From assembly GCA_036426205.1 (NCBI GenBank), contig CM071568.1:36009499-36073498 (forward strand): a DNA stretch of 64,000 nucleotides. Direction: 5' to 3'. The DNA is from Ascaphus truei. Taxonomy: Eukaryota > Chordata > Amphibia > Anura > Ascaphidae. Made by a program: the position numbers and the translations under genes. Below are positions 8,600 through 21,699 of this stretch, piece by piece (position 1 is the first letter of the stretch; the number at the start of each line of letters is the position of its first letter). A model generated the notes under the pieces. That model did no database searches. It saw only the letters and a program-made list of their open reading frames with translations, and was not told the origin of the DNA.

Positions 8600-9319
8600 G
8601 ATCCCCTGGTCTTTCCCTTCTCTGGGACACGTAACTATGCCTGTTGACATTGCTGCTTTATGTTTATGCTGATTTCATGCTAAAGGACTGTTTATAGGAT
8701 TGCTTATTGTGTTGTTCACATACCCTGCATCATGCATACTAGGATCTGGATTCAACACATACCCTGTTTCACATCCACACTTGACTGTGTTTTGCCTATA
8801 GTGCTATTTAGGTTTTTTCCTTGCCTTTGACTGCAATCATTTTCAGTCTATTAGTATTTTGGAGATTCATATTCATGTTAGGATTTCAGTCCTGTTCCAG
8901 TTTCCATGTGATTCACCACGTGTGCTAGGGTTCTTTTATAGCCTTAGCCTGTCCATTAGCGATATTACTGGGTGCCTTTTTCTGTTAGAGATACTGTGTA
9001 TAGACATACTCATGACCAGTACCTCCAGGATTATTACTCTTACCCAGGGATTTTTCACCACTCTATCCCTGGCTGCGCTCAGTGCTTATATTTGCTCCAT
9101 TTGGAACCATAACTAGCTCTTTGTCCTTGGCTTACGTACAGGGGATTCATGCTATGTTTTTAATATTTCTGTACTTTCTTTTATTTGTTTTTGTGACAAT
9201 TAATGAATACATTTTTATTTTGCCTTATGGTATACCTGTGCGCTATTATCAGGGTTTCTTTTTCTTGTTCATTCATATATATATATATATATATATGTAT
9301 ATTTTAAGTATATATATAT

Positions 9320-9367
<48 letters not shown>

Positions 9368-9570
9368 CATTTTATTGTATTTTATTTACTATATTCACTT
9401 TATATATATATATATACATGTATATATACACTAATTATAGGTCTGAGGATATAGACATTAATACCTATATATTTAGATTTTATTCAAAATAGGCAAATTG
9501 TTTTTTATGTTCCCATTGTTATTAATTGTATGTTCATCACATATTGTATATTTGAGAACTTTGGTTTTAT
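8600..9570 (+). other. Penelope-like terminal/UTR DNA with (TA)n tracts, no gene
   Basis: T-rich sequence following the ribozyme-like motif, with (TA)n runs at about 9277-9298, 9309-9363 and 9402-9418. The block at 9366-9402 (TTATTGTATTTTATTTACTA) is nearly identical to 18071-18100 downstream of the complete PLE, so a related 3' UTR is present here. Short open frames are T-rich and unconvincing. Confidence 0.5.
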
Positions 9571-9574
9571 ATGG

Positions 9575-10893
9575 TGTCATGCCTCCTGAATTGTTGGCTT
9601 CCATACTGGTTGTTGCGCTGTGCATGCATGTGGGTTTTCTCCACTATGGCTTGTCTACACAGCCTGGTGTTTTCCTTGCTTATTCATATTGTGTCACTTC
9701 CGGTTCCAGTTTTCTCCAGTTTTGGATCCAGGAGAGCAGGTGTGTTTTTTCCCCCCTGCATTGTGGATATCCTATCTGGGGTGTCACTGTGCACGCTGCG
9801 CTGATTGTTTCCAGCTTGCCTTGTTGGTCAGGGTGTACTGCTGACATCACGCCTGCGTGTGGTGTCACTTCTGGATGCCTATAAAGCGGGGGAGACCACG
9901 AAGGACACTATACACTTTTGTGACAGTTCAGGGGGTTCCTTCCCCTTCTTTCTCTCCCTCTGTCCCCTCTCTTGCCAATTCCTCTGCACTTTCCCACTCG
10001 TGTCCCGCTCCGTCTCCCTTTCTCACTGCCCCTTTGCCTCAGCACATGCCCCGCAAGTCTCGCGCACCTGCGCGGTCCCTGAGCCCCTGCAGCAACGCTC
10101 CCCGCTCCCAGTCACTCCCTGTGCCCGCTGCCTGCACCTCACCTCTGGTGGTGGTCCCGTCCGGTCCTCTGCTTCCCTCCACTGGGGTGTCCACGGTGCG
10201 GCACACCGCGCGTCTGGTGACGCAGCCTGTGCGCGCGCACCCTCGGCTTACAGAGGGCGCTCGCACACGCTCCTCTTCTAAGCCCTGTCACGCTCCTGAC
10301 TCCTCCCCTCATTCCTTGCAGGCGATCTCACTCTCTGATCCGTCTGTCTCCTCCTCTTCTCTCCCTGACCTATCCTTGTTGTCTCCCACTTCTCTCTCTG
10401 CTCCTCCCCTCTCTCCTATTGGTGTGTCTCCCTTTATAATCCCTGTCTGTCCTCTCTATCGTCGCTCTGCATTGTTCCTGTTTCAATGTGTGTGCTGACC
10501 TATGCTGTGCTCCCTCTGTGTCCCTGCTTTATCCTGCTCCTGTGTTACATTGGATTTCCCTGGCTTTGACCCCTGCTTGTCCTGGACTACCCTGCTCTCT
10601 GTACCCCTTGAACCCTGCTACGAACTCTACTTTGCTGAGCTCTGGAATCCTTGGACCTGGCTTTGAACTCTGACTACTCTACTCTCTGGACCCCTGGACA
10701 TTGGCACACGGACACGACCATTCTTACGCTTAACCCCACAAGACGTTGCAAGTATTATAACCACTTTCTCAACAGGCCCAGCAACGCTATACCACACTCC
10801 GGGCTTGCTCCCACTGCTGTGGGTGTGTGGTGTAATACCATTCCCACCTCAGTATTGGGGTCTTACTAGGTCTGTGGGCATACAGGCGTGACA
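9575..10893 (+). repeat. Probable solo LTR (Gypsy type, ~1.3 kb)
   Basis: Begins TGTCATGCCT and ends AGGCGTGACA, an imperfect inverted repeat. A promoter-like CTATAAAG lies at 9878-9885, followed by a long pyrimidine-rich leader. The last ~200 bp share order and wording with the better-defined LTR at 58117-58842 read on its minus strand (GACCATTCTT, then CCCACCTCAG, then a TGACA end). No target duplication is visible, so the ends are tentative. Confidence 0.5.
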
Positions 10894-11170
10894 TCTTTGA
10901 AAAAGCACCTTGTTTTTGGAAAATTCATCAGAGTTATTTTTTTGCCAACATAATTGATGTCACCCAGCTCAATAAATTGTTTTCTTTCCCGACTACTTTT
11001 TGAACATTAATCTGCTTGGAGCACCTTTCAGAGTCAAGAAGTCTCTTCATTCAGTGAGTACCACCAATATGGGCATTGTTTCCTTAATCCTATCATGATC
11101 TTGGATTCAGACAAACTGTAATTACTGCTCAAAGGGCTTTAACCTAATAGTGGGCAGGAGAACTAGACAG
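10894..11170 (+). other. No recognised feature
   Basis: AT-rich DNA between the probable LTR and the (AAT)n tract. No open frame, repeat structure or RNA motif stands out. Confidence 0.4.
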
Positions 11171-11173
11171 ATA

Positions 11174-11227
<54 letters not shown>
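11174..11227 (+). repeat. (AAT)n microsatellite
   Basis: About 17 consecutive ATA/AAT triplets followed by the LINE/SINE-like tail. Confidence 0.95.
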
Positions 11228-11400
11228 TGTTTGTTCTTGTATTGTGCTTCTAGTTTTATGTAGTACTTTACAGAGATATTTTTGCAGACACAGTCCCTTC
11301 CCCATAGAGGTTACGATCTATGTTTTTTGGTGCCTGATGTACAGGGAGATAAAGTAACTTGCCCAAGGTCACAAGAAGCCGACATCAGGTCAGATCAGGT
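11228..11400 (+). mobile_element. L2/MIR-like LINE or SINE tail
   Basis: Contains CAGTCCCTTCCCCATAGAGG, TTACGATCTATG and ACTTGCCCAAGGTCACAAG. The last block is the well-known 3' tail shared by L2 LINEs and MIR-type SINEs of vertebrates. It adjoins the (AAT)n run. No tRNA-derived head is recognisable, so LINE tail and SINE cannot be separated. Confidence 0.55.
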
Positions 11401-12256
11401 CATATCAGGTCAGATCAGCTTTATAGGCACAATCTGTCCTCATTATCCAACTATACCCACCTGCAGTAGGTGTTTCCCCAAAGTGAAGCAAAGTGCACCC
11501 ACTTGACTTGCCCACGGAACAAACTTGGAGCCCTCCCCTCATTGCCCAATCAATGCCATGACATCTAACCTCATGGAACTCCAGCTTGGATGAGCACGGC
11601 TGGCAATGGCAGTCGTGTGCACTGCTGTGATTGGCCAATTTCCTATTTACCGCTCTCTCTGCCACGATCGTCAACTAGCCAGACCTGTAGCCACGCTCCC
11701 TTATTTATGATTGGTCCAATCATCGGTCCCACCAGTTTGGTTGTAAAGGTGACAGTGGAAGGGGGAAATATTATTTATTCTATTTTGGACATGTTAAGCT
11801 TCAGGTAACGGTTGGACACCAAGGAGGAAATTGTGAATAGACAGTTGTTGACACAGAAAAAGAGATTAGAGGTCAGGGGAGGATAGGTATATTTGGGTCT
11901 TATCAGAATAGAGGTGATATGGAAAGCCAAAAAATTGTATTAGTTAACCAAGAGAAGAAGTATAGAGGGAGAAGAGCCGAGGGTAGTAAAGTGACAGACG
12001 AAATGGTATATCTTTGCTATGTTAAAGGAAAAATCATCAGGTTTTGCAATATTGTGAATGTGAGACGAGAATATGAGGGAGGCTTTAAATGTGATTTGTG
12101 CTTGTGCTACATATTGGGTGTTTAATAGTGCTGCCAACAGTAATGAAGGTGGGAGCAGTAGGGAAAAACATGGAAGGAAGTATGAGGAGCTTCATTTTTG
12201 ACATGTTAAGTTTGAGTCAGCCAACGGACATCAAGGATGATATAGCAAGAAGATAA

Positions 12257-12460
12257 TCATAGACTTTGGTCTGGCCAGCAGGTAATTTCAGATGTTGTGA
12301 AGTTAATTTTTTGTCTTCCAAAAGATGCGATAAGGTCACCTAGCGTGAATGTGTAGAGAGAAAAGAGAAGAGGTCCAAGGACAGAGCCCTGGAGGGTACA
12401 GAAATGTAGAATTATAAAGGCAACTTTGTAAATATGGCAGTATCGCTTATTCCAGACTTG
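12257..12460 (-). pseudogene. L2/CR1-type LINE reverse transcriptase fragment
   Basis: The minus strand reads LQGSVLGPLLFSLYT followed by LGDLI, the RT segment just before the catalytic YADD in L2/CR1 elements (usually PQGSVLGPLLF). The following residues degenerate before a YADD would appear. A related nucleotide phrase (GACATGTTAAG...) occurs at about 11789 and 12199, so more of the same repeat may surround it. Confidence 0.5.
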
Positions 12461-12729
12461 CCATACATTACCTTCCAATGCAGAAAAGACATTTAGTGAA
12501 TCTCCCTCCTCTGTTCTCTTTCTCTGATCTAGTTGTAATAGTTAACAAGAAAGAAACCATATGGAGTAGAAAAAGCCGACAAAAAATTTGAATTAACACA
12601 TTTAAAAACAGAAAAAAACAAAAGTAACAAAAATATATCTTCTAAATCCATAGGAAAGTAGCAAAAAGGCAGACCCTAGCCGAGAGTGAGATGCAACAGT
12701 TCTGGTATAATCCCTTTATCAAGGACATT

Positions 12730-12765
12730 TCTTGATAAAAGGTTTATACCTGAAACATTGGGGAT
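12730..12765 (+). ncRNA. Degenerate hammerhead-like motif of a PLE family
   Basis: CTTGATAA, a 4-bp stem (AGGT/ACCT) around TTAT, then GAAACATT. The CGCGT block is not kept and stem I is weak. The same AGGGGTTTATACCTGAAACATTG wording (split here for length) recurs at 33494-33516, so this is a repeat-family terminus. Confidence 0.35.
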
Positions 12766-13089
12766 CTACTTATTGATTTTGTATGTATTTGCTGCCACAT
12801 AGCTTTTATTTTACTGTTACAGTATGTATTATTGTACTGTATACTGTTACAGTATGTATTATTTTGGGAAACAGTATTGCTTTTTAGAGCTTTTAGGATA
12901 AGACTACATGTTGTTTTTGCTGTTTATCCTAAGTGGATGGAGTGATCCACTGTATAAACCTTTTCTACAGAAATATTTTACAGAGTAAAATATCATACAG
13001 AATTCTCCTAGAATTACACGTCTATTTGTTATGACCATAATCCCAGGCAAAATTTCTTCCTGCCTCTTCAAAGGTGCCTTACATGACAT

Positions 13090-14640
13090 GACATATTAGC
13101 CTTGTCATTCTGCTTATTACTTGGGAAAATAGTTTATTAACAAGGATTTGAGCAAGATCACTCAGGTTTCCTTAGTAGTACAATATAGTTTGTTAGTAAT
13201 AAAAAGGTATCACTTTCTAATGTTGCCATTTTTTCTGAACATATGTTTTAATCTGTGATTAATATTTAAAATAAATAATATTGATACATAGTATGCTTTA
13301 GCCTACCAGCACTTTTTAATAACATTTTTAGAGCAAATTTGGTTTAATTATTATTACAAGCAAGTACATGACTTTTCTTAGTATGCTAAGTTTGACCCCT
13401 TTTCCATGAAAATGGATGAGGTAGAGAATCAATGAGTGATCATTTATCAATATAAAGCTGCTGGCATGTATTACAATAAGACTGAAGGTGTTTGCTTAAA
13501 TAGTGATGGTGTATAGTTTGGCGTAGTGACCTATACAGGGCATGGAAAACTTTTATTTCATGTACTACCTTGCAAATGCAGACATGTGGCAGTTCGATGG
13601 AACTGTGATGTTAGGTGCAAGCAAAAATACAGTACTTCTAAATTGAAGATAAATAAAATTATTAATTTGAAGCATCTATTACTTAAAACAGAAATATACA
13701 GTATGGTGTGTGCGGCATTTAAAAATGATCTGACAACATTGACTGCTCTATCCCCTTCTTTCACCTTGCATGATCACAGAATAATAGCACAATTAGATGC
13801 TGTCATTCCTGATCTGTCTACTCAGCTGATAATTTTGAAAGACATTATGGAAGTTGAAGGAAAGATTATACACAAGCAAGTAAAACATAATGAAAAAAAA
13901 ACTGCTGCACGTGCTTCTTTTGCTAGCTATGGATAAAGTGACACAGTTGACACCAAACTACAAACATGCACAAGCCAAGTAGATAAAAACAATATGAAAC
14001 AATTCTGTGTTCATGATCAGGTGGAACTGTAGGTCATAAAATCAATTGAGACATGTAAATAAGTCACCTGCAAATGGGAATCAGGTGAATTTTGCCATTG
14101 TGAGTATTAGTGTTTCTTATTAAAGCTCATAGGGATTTCTCTCTAAGTGATTTAGCAATTTCCTTTAAAAACAAACTGGCAAATCTTGTGAAATATAATT
14201 ATATTAAATAGATTAAATTGCACACTAGGGTTACTTGCAAAGCTTATCGGTTTTTCTAATACTTAATATTCCATTGTTTTGGTCCCATGATGGACCTTTG
14301 CCAAGGTTATACAAAAGCTGAATAATACAATTGTATTTATATATACATATGCAACACATAACGCTCCCTCCCCAATCCATACCACGTCCTCTGAATTGTT
14401 CAAATAAACACATTACTCACATATTGTATGTATTTAAACAGTAGTGTGACACATAAGAAATGTCCATTAATGTACAGTATACCATTGTTTTGCGCCTGTG
14501 TTTTTCTTTTTGTTCCATATATAGTACTATTGTGTATAGTTCCAACACTGTGGCAGCATTCAATGGTACATTTTCTTGTTTTATTGTGTTAGATTACTTA
14601 GTTTTTTAGAGGTTCTATATTTACACATACTAGGTTGCAG
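13090..14640 (+). other. AT-rich stretch, no recognised gene
   Basis: One 136-codon open frame at 13526-13936 has no motif I recognise and composition typical of non-coding AT-rich DNA. No repeat ends or RNA motifs were found. It may include 5' flank or leader of the PLE that starts near 14660. Confidence 0.4.
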
Positions 14641-14665
14641 CATCCAATTATATTTAACATAGAAA

Positions 14666-17600
14666 ATGGAAGAATATCAGGCTAATATTTTTAATATGAA
14701 GGCTATGAGAGTTATGGATATGTCCAACATCTTTGATGAGGATATAGTCATTGAAGACACACTTGTTGAAGTGGATAACCTCTCAGACTGTTTTTTTAAA
14801 CTGGAAAAACTTCTTATTAAGGAAGTAAAAGACCTCTGGGAAATTGCTACCTTAGAAAGATACCTTTTAGTTAAAAGGATACCAAGAGGACTACGGTTAT
14901 TTAAAACACTTACCGTAGATCCCATAGATGAAACGTTTACTAATGATGGAACAATCAGTTGGATTTATGTTCCTTTGAACTTTGAACTTTTCAAACTGTT
15001 GGTCCAATTTAGGAAACGTTCATGGGAAAACACCTGACTCTGAAATAAAAAAAATTAGAAACTCAATTGGAACACACTATTTAAGTGAGGAATATAAAAA
15101 AATTGAACCCATTTTGTAAAACAATGTACAGAATATTGAGAAAGAGGTAAAATTAACTAAGCAAAAGAAATTCAGAAGAGATAGGGAAGATTATGAAAAT
15201 AAATGTTATCGTAGTTGGAAAGAGAAAGTGCCATCCAACCAAAGGCCCCCTAGAATGGATAACAACATACATAAAAGGGAACCCCCTCATCATTATAAGA
15301 ACAGGAGACCTAACAATAAAAAATGTAATCCCAGTAATAATAATGCAAGGAAACAATCATATAGGGGTAAACAAAAAGGACAAATTAATAATAACCCAAG
15401 CCAGAAAAGAACTGAGAAATATGGAGGTGGAACTAAAGCAGAGCAATGTATAAATAACAAAGGACAAAGAGAGGAAGTGTTACCAGAATTGGAAAATGTA
15501 TCTATAATCCAAATTTCCAATAGAGTCACTCCTCTTGAATGTTCCACACCTTTTTTAGACGTAACACAGAAAACAAGTATAGAGAGGGAACCATTGAAAG
15601 AGAGGGATGTACCAACATTTTCACTGGTGAGGAAATGAGAAAAATCACCAAACAGGGAAAGAGAGGAGGACACCAGACCAAAATCAAAGAAAAGTACAAT
15701 AGAATAGAAAAGCAAGAAGGGATCTTTCATTTAAGTAAAAAGTTTCTCACAAACGAACAAATACAGATAATTATAAAGGTCTCTCTTTGTCCCCATCTAA
15801 CACCATGAATACATTTAATACCTATATAGATGTAGGGAAATTTGTACGTAATTTATCCCTTAAAAAATATTTTTTTAAATAAAAGTTACATACTACATAT
15901 GGTTAATGTCTCACCAATTAGCACCAGTGAAATACATCATAATGTACTCCCTTCAAAAAGAAGTGCCAGTTTTATCCAAGCTATCTCAAAGGGGGTTGTC
16001 TAGACATGTTTGAAAAGTTAGTTCAAGGTGATCTGGAAAAATTAGCAAAGCAAAATAAGTATATTAAGAGAAATCTTAATCAAAAACAATACTCAGCAAT
16101 AAAATAATTAAAAGAGGATATCAGTATAGTCATAAAAGCAGCCGATAAAGACGGAGGATTGGTAATTCTCGATAAAGTAGACTATATTAAGGAATCCCTT
16201 CGATTGTTGGATGACACAAATACATACTTGAGACTCTGTACAAATCCAACAGAGGATTTCCTGTATGAGCTGGAGAATCTCCTAGTTTTAGGACTTAAAA
16301 AGAAATTAATTACGAAAGAAGAATTTGATTATATAGTATACTCATAAAGAAACCTTCATTACCTATTTTTTATTATTTACCGAAATTACATAAGGATCCC
16401 TTAAACCCGACCTATACTTTCAGGCATACAATCTATTACCTCCAACTTGTTAGCATATTTTGTTTTTTTCTTGTAAAAGTCAGTCAAGAAACTCAAATCA
16501 CATTTAAAAGACACTCCTCACATTTTAAATATGTTACAAAATATTGTTTGGTTAGATCAATATTGTTTAGTCACGTGTGATGTCACTTCACTTTACACAG
16601 TTATTGATCACACTCAGGGTTGTTTAGCAATTCAGTATTTTTTGGAACAGGAGGCACATATTGATTTTTCGGCATCACAAATCAAATTCACTTTAACACA
16701 TAATTATTTTTGGTTTAATGATGAGTTATTTTTGCAAATTTAAGGCACCGCCATGGGTACTAGATTTGCAGAAAGCTATGCGAATCTCCTAATGGGGATG
16801 TGGGAAGATCAGTTTATCTGGTCACCCCATCAGTTTGGGGCAAATCTAGTATTATGGACACGTTTTGTGGATGATATATTTTTCATTTGCAAGGGTGATA
16901 TTAATACACTTTTGTCTTTTTTTGATTATATTAATCACAACACATTTAATCTTCACTTCACTTCTAAGTTTAGCACTAGTGAAATTGAGTTTCTTGACTT
17001 ATTTATATAGAAAATGGTAACACATGCACCAAAACTTACCACAAACCGGTAAGTTGCCTCAATTATATCGAGGCGGACAGTACCCACTTGAATATTTGGC
17101 TTAGCTACATCCCACATGGAGAATTGCGAAGAATAAAGCGTAATTGTTCAAATAATAGTGTGTATGAAAAACAGGCTGATAAATTTCAATCCAAAAAAAT
17201 CAGTATTGGATCAAGCATATTCTAAAATAAGTAATTTTGGCAAGAAAAATCGAACAACTTGGAGAATTATATAGATGTTCAATTTATTACTCAATACAAT
17301 CCATTGGCCCCACTGATCAAAAAAGTGATTAAAAACACTGGCCCTTAGTACTTAAAGATCCTATTTTACAGTCTCATTTACCATTGGTTCCTAGGGTGTT
17401 ATTTACTAAAGCTGACACCCTAAAAAAACAAGTAGCACCCAGTTGTTTAAAATCATCCCAAAAAGTCATTCCAAAAGGTACTTTTCTGGAGCCTAAGGGC
17501 TTCTTTAAATGCCTCAAGTGCAAAATGTGCAAACTGAATCTGCATAGTTCCAAACAAACAAGGAGTTTCTCATCATCTCATAAAAGAACACAATATAACA

Positions 17601-17930
17601 TCAAACATTTTATTAATTGTGATTCATCCAATATCGTTTATCTTGTACAGTGCCCCTGTAAAAAACAGTATATAGGGCGCACTACAAGAAAGCTGAAGAT
17701 ACGCTTTGCAGAACATATTACAAATATACAGATAGGATTCCTACAACACACTCTGTCTAGACACTTTTGTGAAGAACACAATGACGATCCTCTGGGCATT
17801 CAGTTTATTGGGATTGATAAACTAACTATAAATTGGAGGGGTGGCGATAACGTCAATGCCATTTCCAAGCTTGAGACCATGCATGAAGACCATTAAGACG
17901 TTGGTTCCACTTGGTCTCAATACAGATATA
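14666..17930 (+). pseudogene. Penelope-like retroelement, RT + GIY-YIG endonuclease, many breaks
   Basis: The most complete PLE here. 14666-15037: N-terminal region with LLIKEVKDLWEI and IPRGLRLF. 15200-15640: Asn/Lys/Arg-rich linker. 16130-16347: AADKDGGLVILDKVDYI, the PLE RT entry motif, then a FYYLPKLHKDP segment in a shifted frame at about 16360-16400. 16531-16743: CDVTSLYT (catalytic Asp motif A). 16753-17010: GTAMGTRFAESYANLLM and FVDDIFFI (catalytic motif C). 17384-17896: thumb and Cys-rich region (CLKCKMCKLN), then GIY-YIG nuclease with IVYLVQCPCKKQYIGRTTRK. Stops include the TAA at 16741 and several frameshifts. A hammerhead motif lies about 560 bp past the coding end. Confidence 0.85.
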
Positions 17931-18490
17931 GATCTTGGTGCATTTATGCAGTAATTATATAAGTTAAAGATTCCATCTTAGATGCAGGAATTACAATCTG
18001 CCTAGATCTCAGTAATTGGAATGCCTACTAATCGCTATACACAATTCTCTGGTTTATTTTATTTCATATTATTGTATTTTATTTACTATATTCACTTTAT
18101 AAGGAATATTGTATAAAATTAATAGTTATATCAATTTTATTTGTTATTATAACTATATATGTCCTTATCTCAACCACACCAAATCTTAACACATATGAAT
18201 TCTGGTTAGGATGTCACATTTTATATTCATTACCCTTGCATCATTATTTAATATATGTAATTCTATTTGATTTGATTTAATATTAATCTTTTTATTATTA
18301 TTTGTTATTTAAAAAAATTGTCTGCTTAGCTATATTATTTTAACTATGAATGTTATGGGTTCGCTATATTTTTCTGTTATTCAGATAATGTTCTTGTGTA
18401 CTGTATCTAGAAGGTATGTGGGCATTGGTTAGCCAATTAACTTATTGGGAACCAGTTTAGCCTATAAAGTTACCAGCAGGATACCCAACT
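17931..18490 (+). other. 3' UTR of the PLE
   Basis: AT-rich DNA between the endonuclease end and the hammerhead motif. Positions 18061-18105 repeat the sequence at 9360-9402, tying that region to this family. Confidence 0.6.
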
Positions 18491-18494
18491 ACAT

Positions 18495-18534
18495 CCCCTG
18501 AGAAAGTCTTTTCATTAAGACGAAACGCGTAGGG
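18495..18534 (+). ncRNA. Hammerhead ribozyme motif at PLE terminus
   Basis: CCC (18495-18497) pairs with GGG (18532-18534). The core reads CTGAGAA (18498-18504), stem II is a 5-bp GTCTT/AAGAC with a 6-nt loop, then GAAA (18522-18525) and CGCGTA with GTA as the cleavage triplet. The sixth core position is A instead of G, which would weaken or abolish activity. Family layout as in known Penelope-linked minimal hammerheads. Confidence 0.65.
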
Positions 18535-19430
18535 AGGAGGCTTAACAATTCTATAGGCTTTCCCTACTCTCTGGATTGCCAGCATCTAATATCCATTAAG
18601 AGTACTATACTTTGTGCTAACAATATCTCCTGCGTCCCCGTTTGACGGACATTCACATCGTGACATCACGCTCGCGATCTCGCGAGACTGAGGGTTAGCA
18701 GGAAGAAACCTGAAGGCAGCTGTGAACAGATCTGTATCAACGCGTGGTGACTCAGCGTTCCACGTGGAGCCAGGGCAGACCGCCAAACAGAGCATCTGAA
18801 AGGAGATGATTTTATGTATCCTACATGCCTGATTTATCTGCTACTATGTAAGTAGCTCTCTACTGTTGCACAGTTTAAAGAATACAAACGTACTTTCACC
18901 ATATTCTGTTTCTTTCTTTTTTTTTTCAGAGACTTCATTCATGGTCATTCACAATTGTCCCTAGTCTATTTAATTTGTGTATTAGTTATACTGTATACGG
19001 GCTTATAAAGCAAGTTATGAGAAGATTTTGAAAAAATCTAAATGGATGTGTTTTTCACATTTTGTCACTTCAATAGTTATACTCTCAAAGATCCAAGGGG
19101 AGCATAAGACGTTACCCAGGACATAGAAAAAGAAACACAATAGTGCAAAAACATACTGTATGATAGATTATCTGAGAGGAAATCTTGACTTTGAATTTCC
19201 TACTGACAGTGTTCTATTCAAAAGAGAGCATTCCCAAACTGTTGCTAGTGTTCTGTCTTTTTGAGAGATGTGGTTCCATGTGGAGATTGTTTCAGGTTGC
19301 AAAATAGAGGCTATCATCGTGCAGATCAGTTTTAAAAATCTGTATTGCTAAAAAAAGAGTAAATAATAAACTCACAATTTAGTGCATTCTTTAAATGCAT
19401 ATAGAACATAAAAGGAGCATTGGCACCCCG
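18535..19430 (+). other. PLE-type terminal DNA and unassigned AT-rich DNA
   Basis: The first ~300 bp follow the ribozyme motif (GGCTTAACAATTC...; a GCGATCTCGCGAG palindrome near 18673) and may be the repeated PLE terminus. The rest has no recognised feature. Confidence 0.35.
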
Positions 19431-19438
19431 TCACAGAC

Positions 19439-21016
19439 TGTGGTCTTGCTGACTCTACCACCTCCGCTCTCTCTTGTGTTTAACCTCCCTCGCATGTCTT
19501 ACATTATGTCCCACATCTCACGTCACTTGTGGTCACCTCTGGTTACTCCCTGGCAGAGAATAGTGGGTGTTCAGCTCCTGGGATATTTTGGCTCCGGCTC
19601 AACGCATTTTGCTGGTCCTTAGGAGTCAATACCTCCACCACATATGTAGCCAGGTCCCCTCTGGCTCCCCAGACATTCGGTTCTGTCTCTCTTACCTGCG
19701 ACAGCGTGAAGGCAGTTGCAGGGGTGATCTCATCACGGGAGGCTCCTGGCGACATCAGCTACAGGGCGCCACCATCTTGTGTGTTTGCGCATGCGCGGAA
19801 GCTCGCGCACACTCAGTATAGCCCCAGAAGCGACACGGCGGCCATCTTGCATTTGGTGTTAGGCTCGCGCATGCGCAGATGCAATGCAGTGGCCATTACA
19901 GGGAGTGAGAAGAGGCTCTCCATAGTCAGGGACATCCCCCAGTTTGCACATGCGCAGTTAGAAGCAGTGGCGGCAATTACAGTTCGTGCACACGGCCCCA
20001 ATGTTAAAGAGGGCCATAAAAGACTACAATTCCCAGCAGCCTCTGGGGACTGCACTTTCACCCAGGTCACATGCAGCCAGACAGCCAATGGTGCTTGCAG
20101 CTTCTCCTGCTGGAGAAGGATAAATTGTTGTGTGTAGAGTCAGGAAGCAGACTGTGAAGCATATGAGTTAGTAGGAGCTGGGTCACAGAGAGGGGAGGGT
20201 GTGTTTGTGCAGGGAGGAAAGTAGCCTCCTGCACTAGGCCAGAAGTCTCCCCTTAGGCCCCAGCTGAGGCCCTACTCACCTCAGCTTGTGGTTTATCACA
20301 GGGACTCCCCTTAGAATAGAGACAGGGTCCTGTAGAACCAAGGTAAGTGAGGGTTCAGCCAGGAAGCGTGTATATCCTGGCACTGCTGTGGAAGGTGAAT
20401 TATCCTCTGCTGTTGCAAAGGTAGAGACTGTCTAAAGGTGCATCACTCCATGCGGGAGCCACACACCGTTGAGTAAAAGGCGGAGGCGTCTTGGATCATC
20501 TCCTAAAGCAAGGGATTCCAAGCAAGCATCTGAGCGTCCGGGTGTGGACATACCTGGCAGGTATCTGCATCATACACCAAGTGCACCAACCTCATCTTAT
20601 CTAGTGGGCAGCGCTGTCTCACACTTGGGTGGGAGGGGGACTCTGGGGAGACTTGGGACTTTGTTATATGGTGTGGGGTTATCACCCATGTGGAGCAGTG
20701 TTACAGGGTGACACTGAAGTACTGTTGATGACGTGATCTTATGGTTATGTTTCCTATACAGTAAACTGTTCTTATATATACTTCGGTGTATGTGCTTACT
20801 GTGTATGTGGGTCCTGTGTAAGGGGGCATTCTACACTCCTAGAATCCTACACAGGTGGAGGCACTGTAAGTAAGAACATTCCAGAGGATTCATCCCATGT
20901 TCCCATCATCTCAGGCCTCCTGTGAACCTGCAGGTATACGCACCACACCTTGTAACATATAGGTTCCCTCTCACATGCACTCTATCTGCGATTGGGGAGG
21001 GGGAATACCCGTTACA
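19439..21016 (+). repeat. Solo LTR of the PNMA-type Gypsy family
   Basis: Shares the block order of the LTRs at 38595-39704 and 60329-61556: CpG-rich 5' part with repeated GCGCATGCGC and CCATCTTG motifs, an AGCTTGTGG-TT-TCACAGGGAC block (about 20283), a late CAGTAAACTGTTCTTAT block (20759), and a GGAGGGGGAATACCCGTTACA end. No flanking gag or pol belongs to it. The start (TGTGGTC) is tentative and no target duplication is seen. Confidence 0.6.
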
Positions 21017-21280
21017 CATATATTACAGCTACATATTCTATCCGGTATTACTAAGTAGTTAATGGGTTGGAAGCCTCATCTTGTTTAAGTCTTGATCTGC
21101 ACATTTTGCTACCAATAAAAGTATTTTTGAAAAGTGTATTTTCTTGTTATCGGCATCAATAATTACTTTTTGAAAACATAGAATAATTGTAACAATACCT
21201 GCTATTATATATTATACAGTAGAGATGTCCAGGACTCAGGGAACGCAGATAGTGTAAACAACAAATAAATAAAAGAACAC
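21017..21280 (+). other. No recognised feature
   Basis: AT-rich; short open frames only. Confidence 0.4.
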
Positions 21281-21283
21281 AAT

Positions 21284-21450
21284 ATACAGTTGTGTGAAAA
21301 AGAATGTATATCCTTTTTGAATTCTATGGTTTTACATACAGTATCAGGACATAATAACAATCATCTGTTCCTTAGCAGGTGTTAAAATTAGTTAAATACT
21401 GCCTCAGATGAATAACAACACATGACATATTACACTGCCCAAAGCATACA
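21284..21450 (+). mobile_element. Truncated end of a Tc1/mariner-like DNA transposon
   Basis: Starts TACAGTTGTGTGAAAAAGAA followed by TATGGTTTTACATA and AGCAGGTGTTAAAATTAG, wording I associate with ends of widespread vertebrate Tc1-like transposons. Only one end is present; no transposase or partner repeat is visible nearby. Confidence 0.45.
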
Positions 21451-21699
21451 ATACATTTATGGTTACAAAATAATAGTTACAATTACGATACAAACTAACA
21501 TTAGCAATTTAATCCATTGGTTGTCGCTATGGTAACCTATGCTCTCAAGGGGGGCATAGATGCTCACATTGGCAATCAATAGACATCCTATAGTCCATTA
21601 GGGACTCGATTCATGTATTTTTGTTTTTAAGTTCCAAGTCTATCATATGTGGTAATTCATGCCATAAACCATATACTATGTGTCTTTCATTATGATTGG

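Noticed and set aside
9857..10498. 213-codon Ser/Pro-rich open frame
   Set aside because: It arises from the pyrimidine-rich leader of a probable LTR; no domain, and the bias is explained by composition.
13526..13936. 136-codon frame as a small gene
   Set aside because: No motif, no promoter or splice context, and AT-rich composition like its surroundings.
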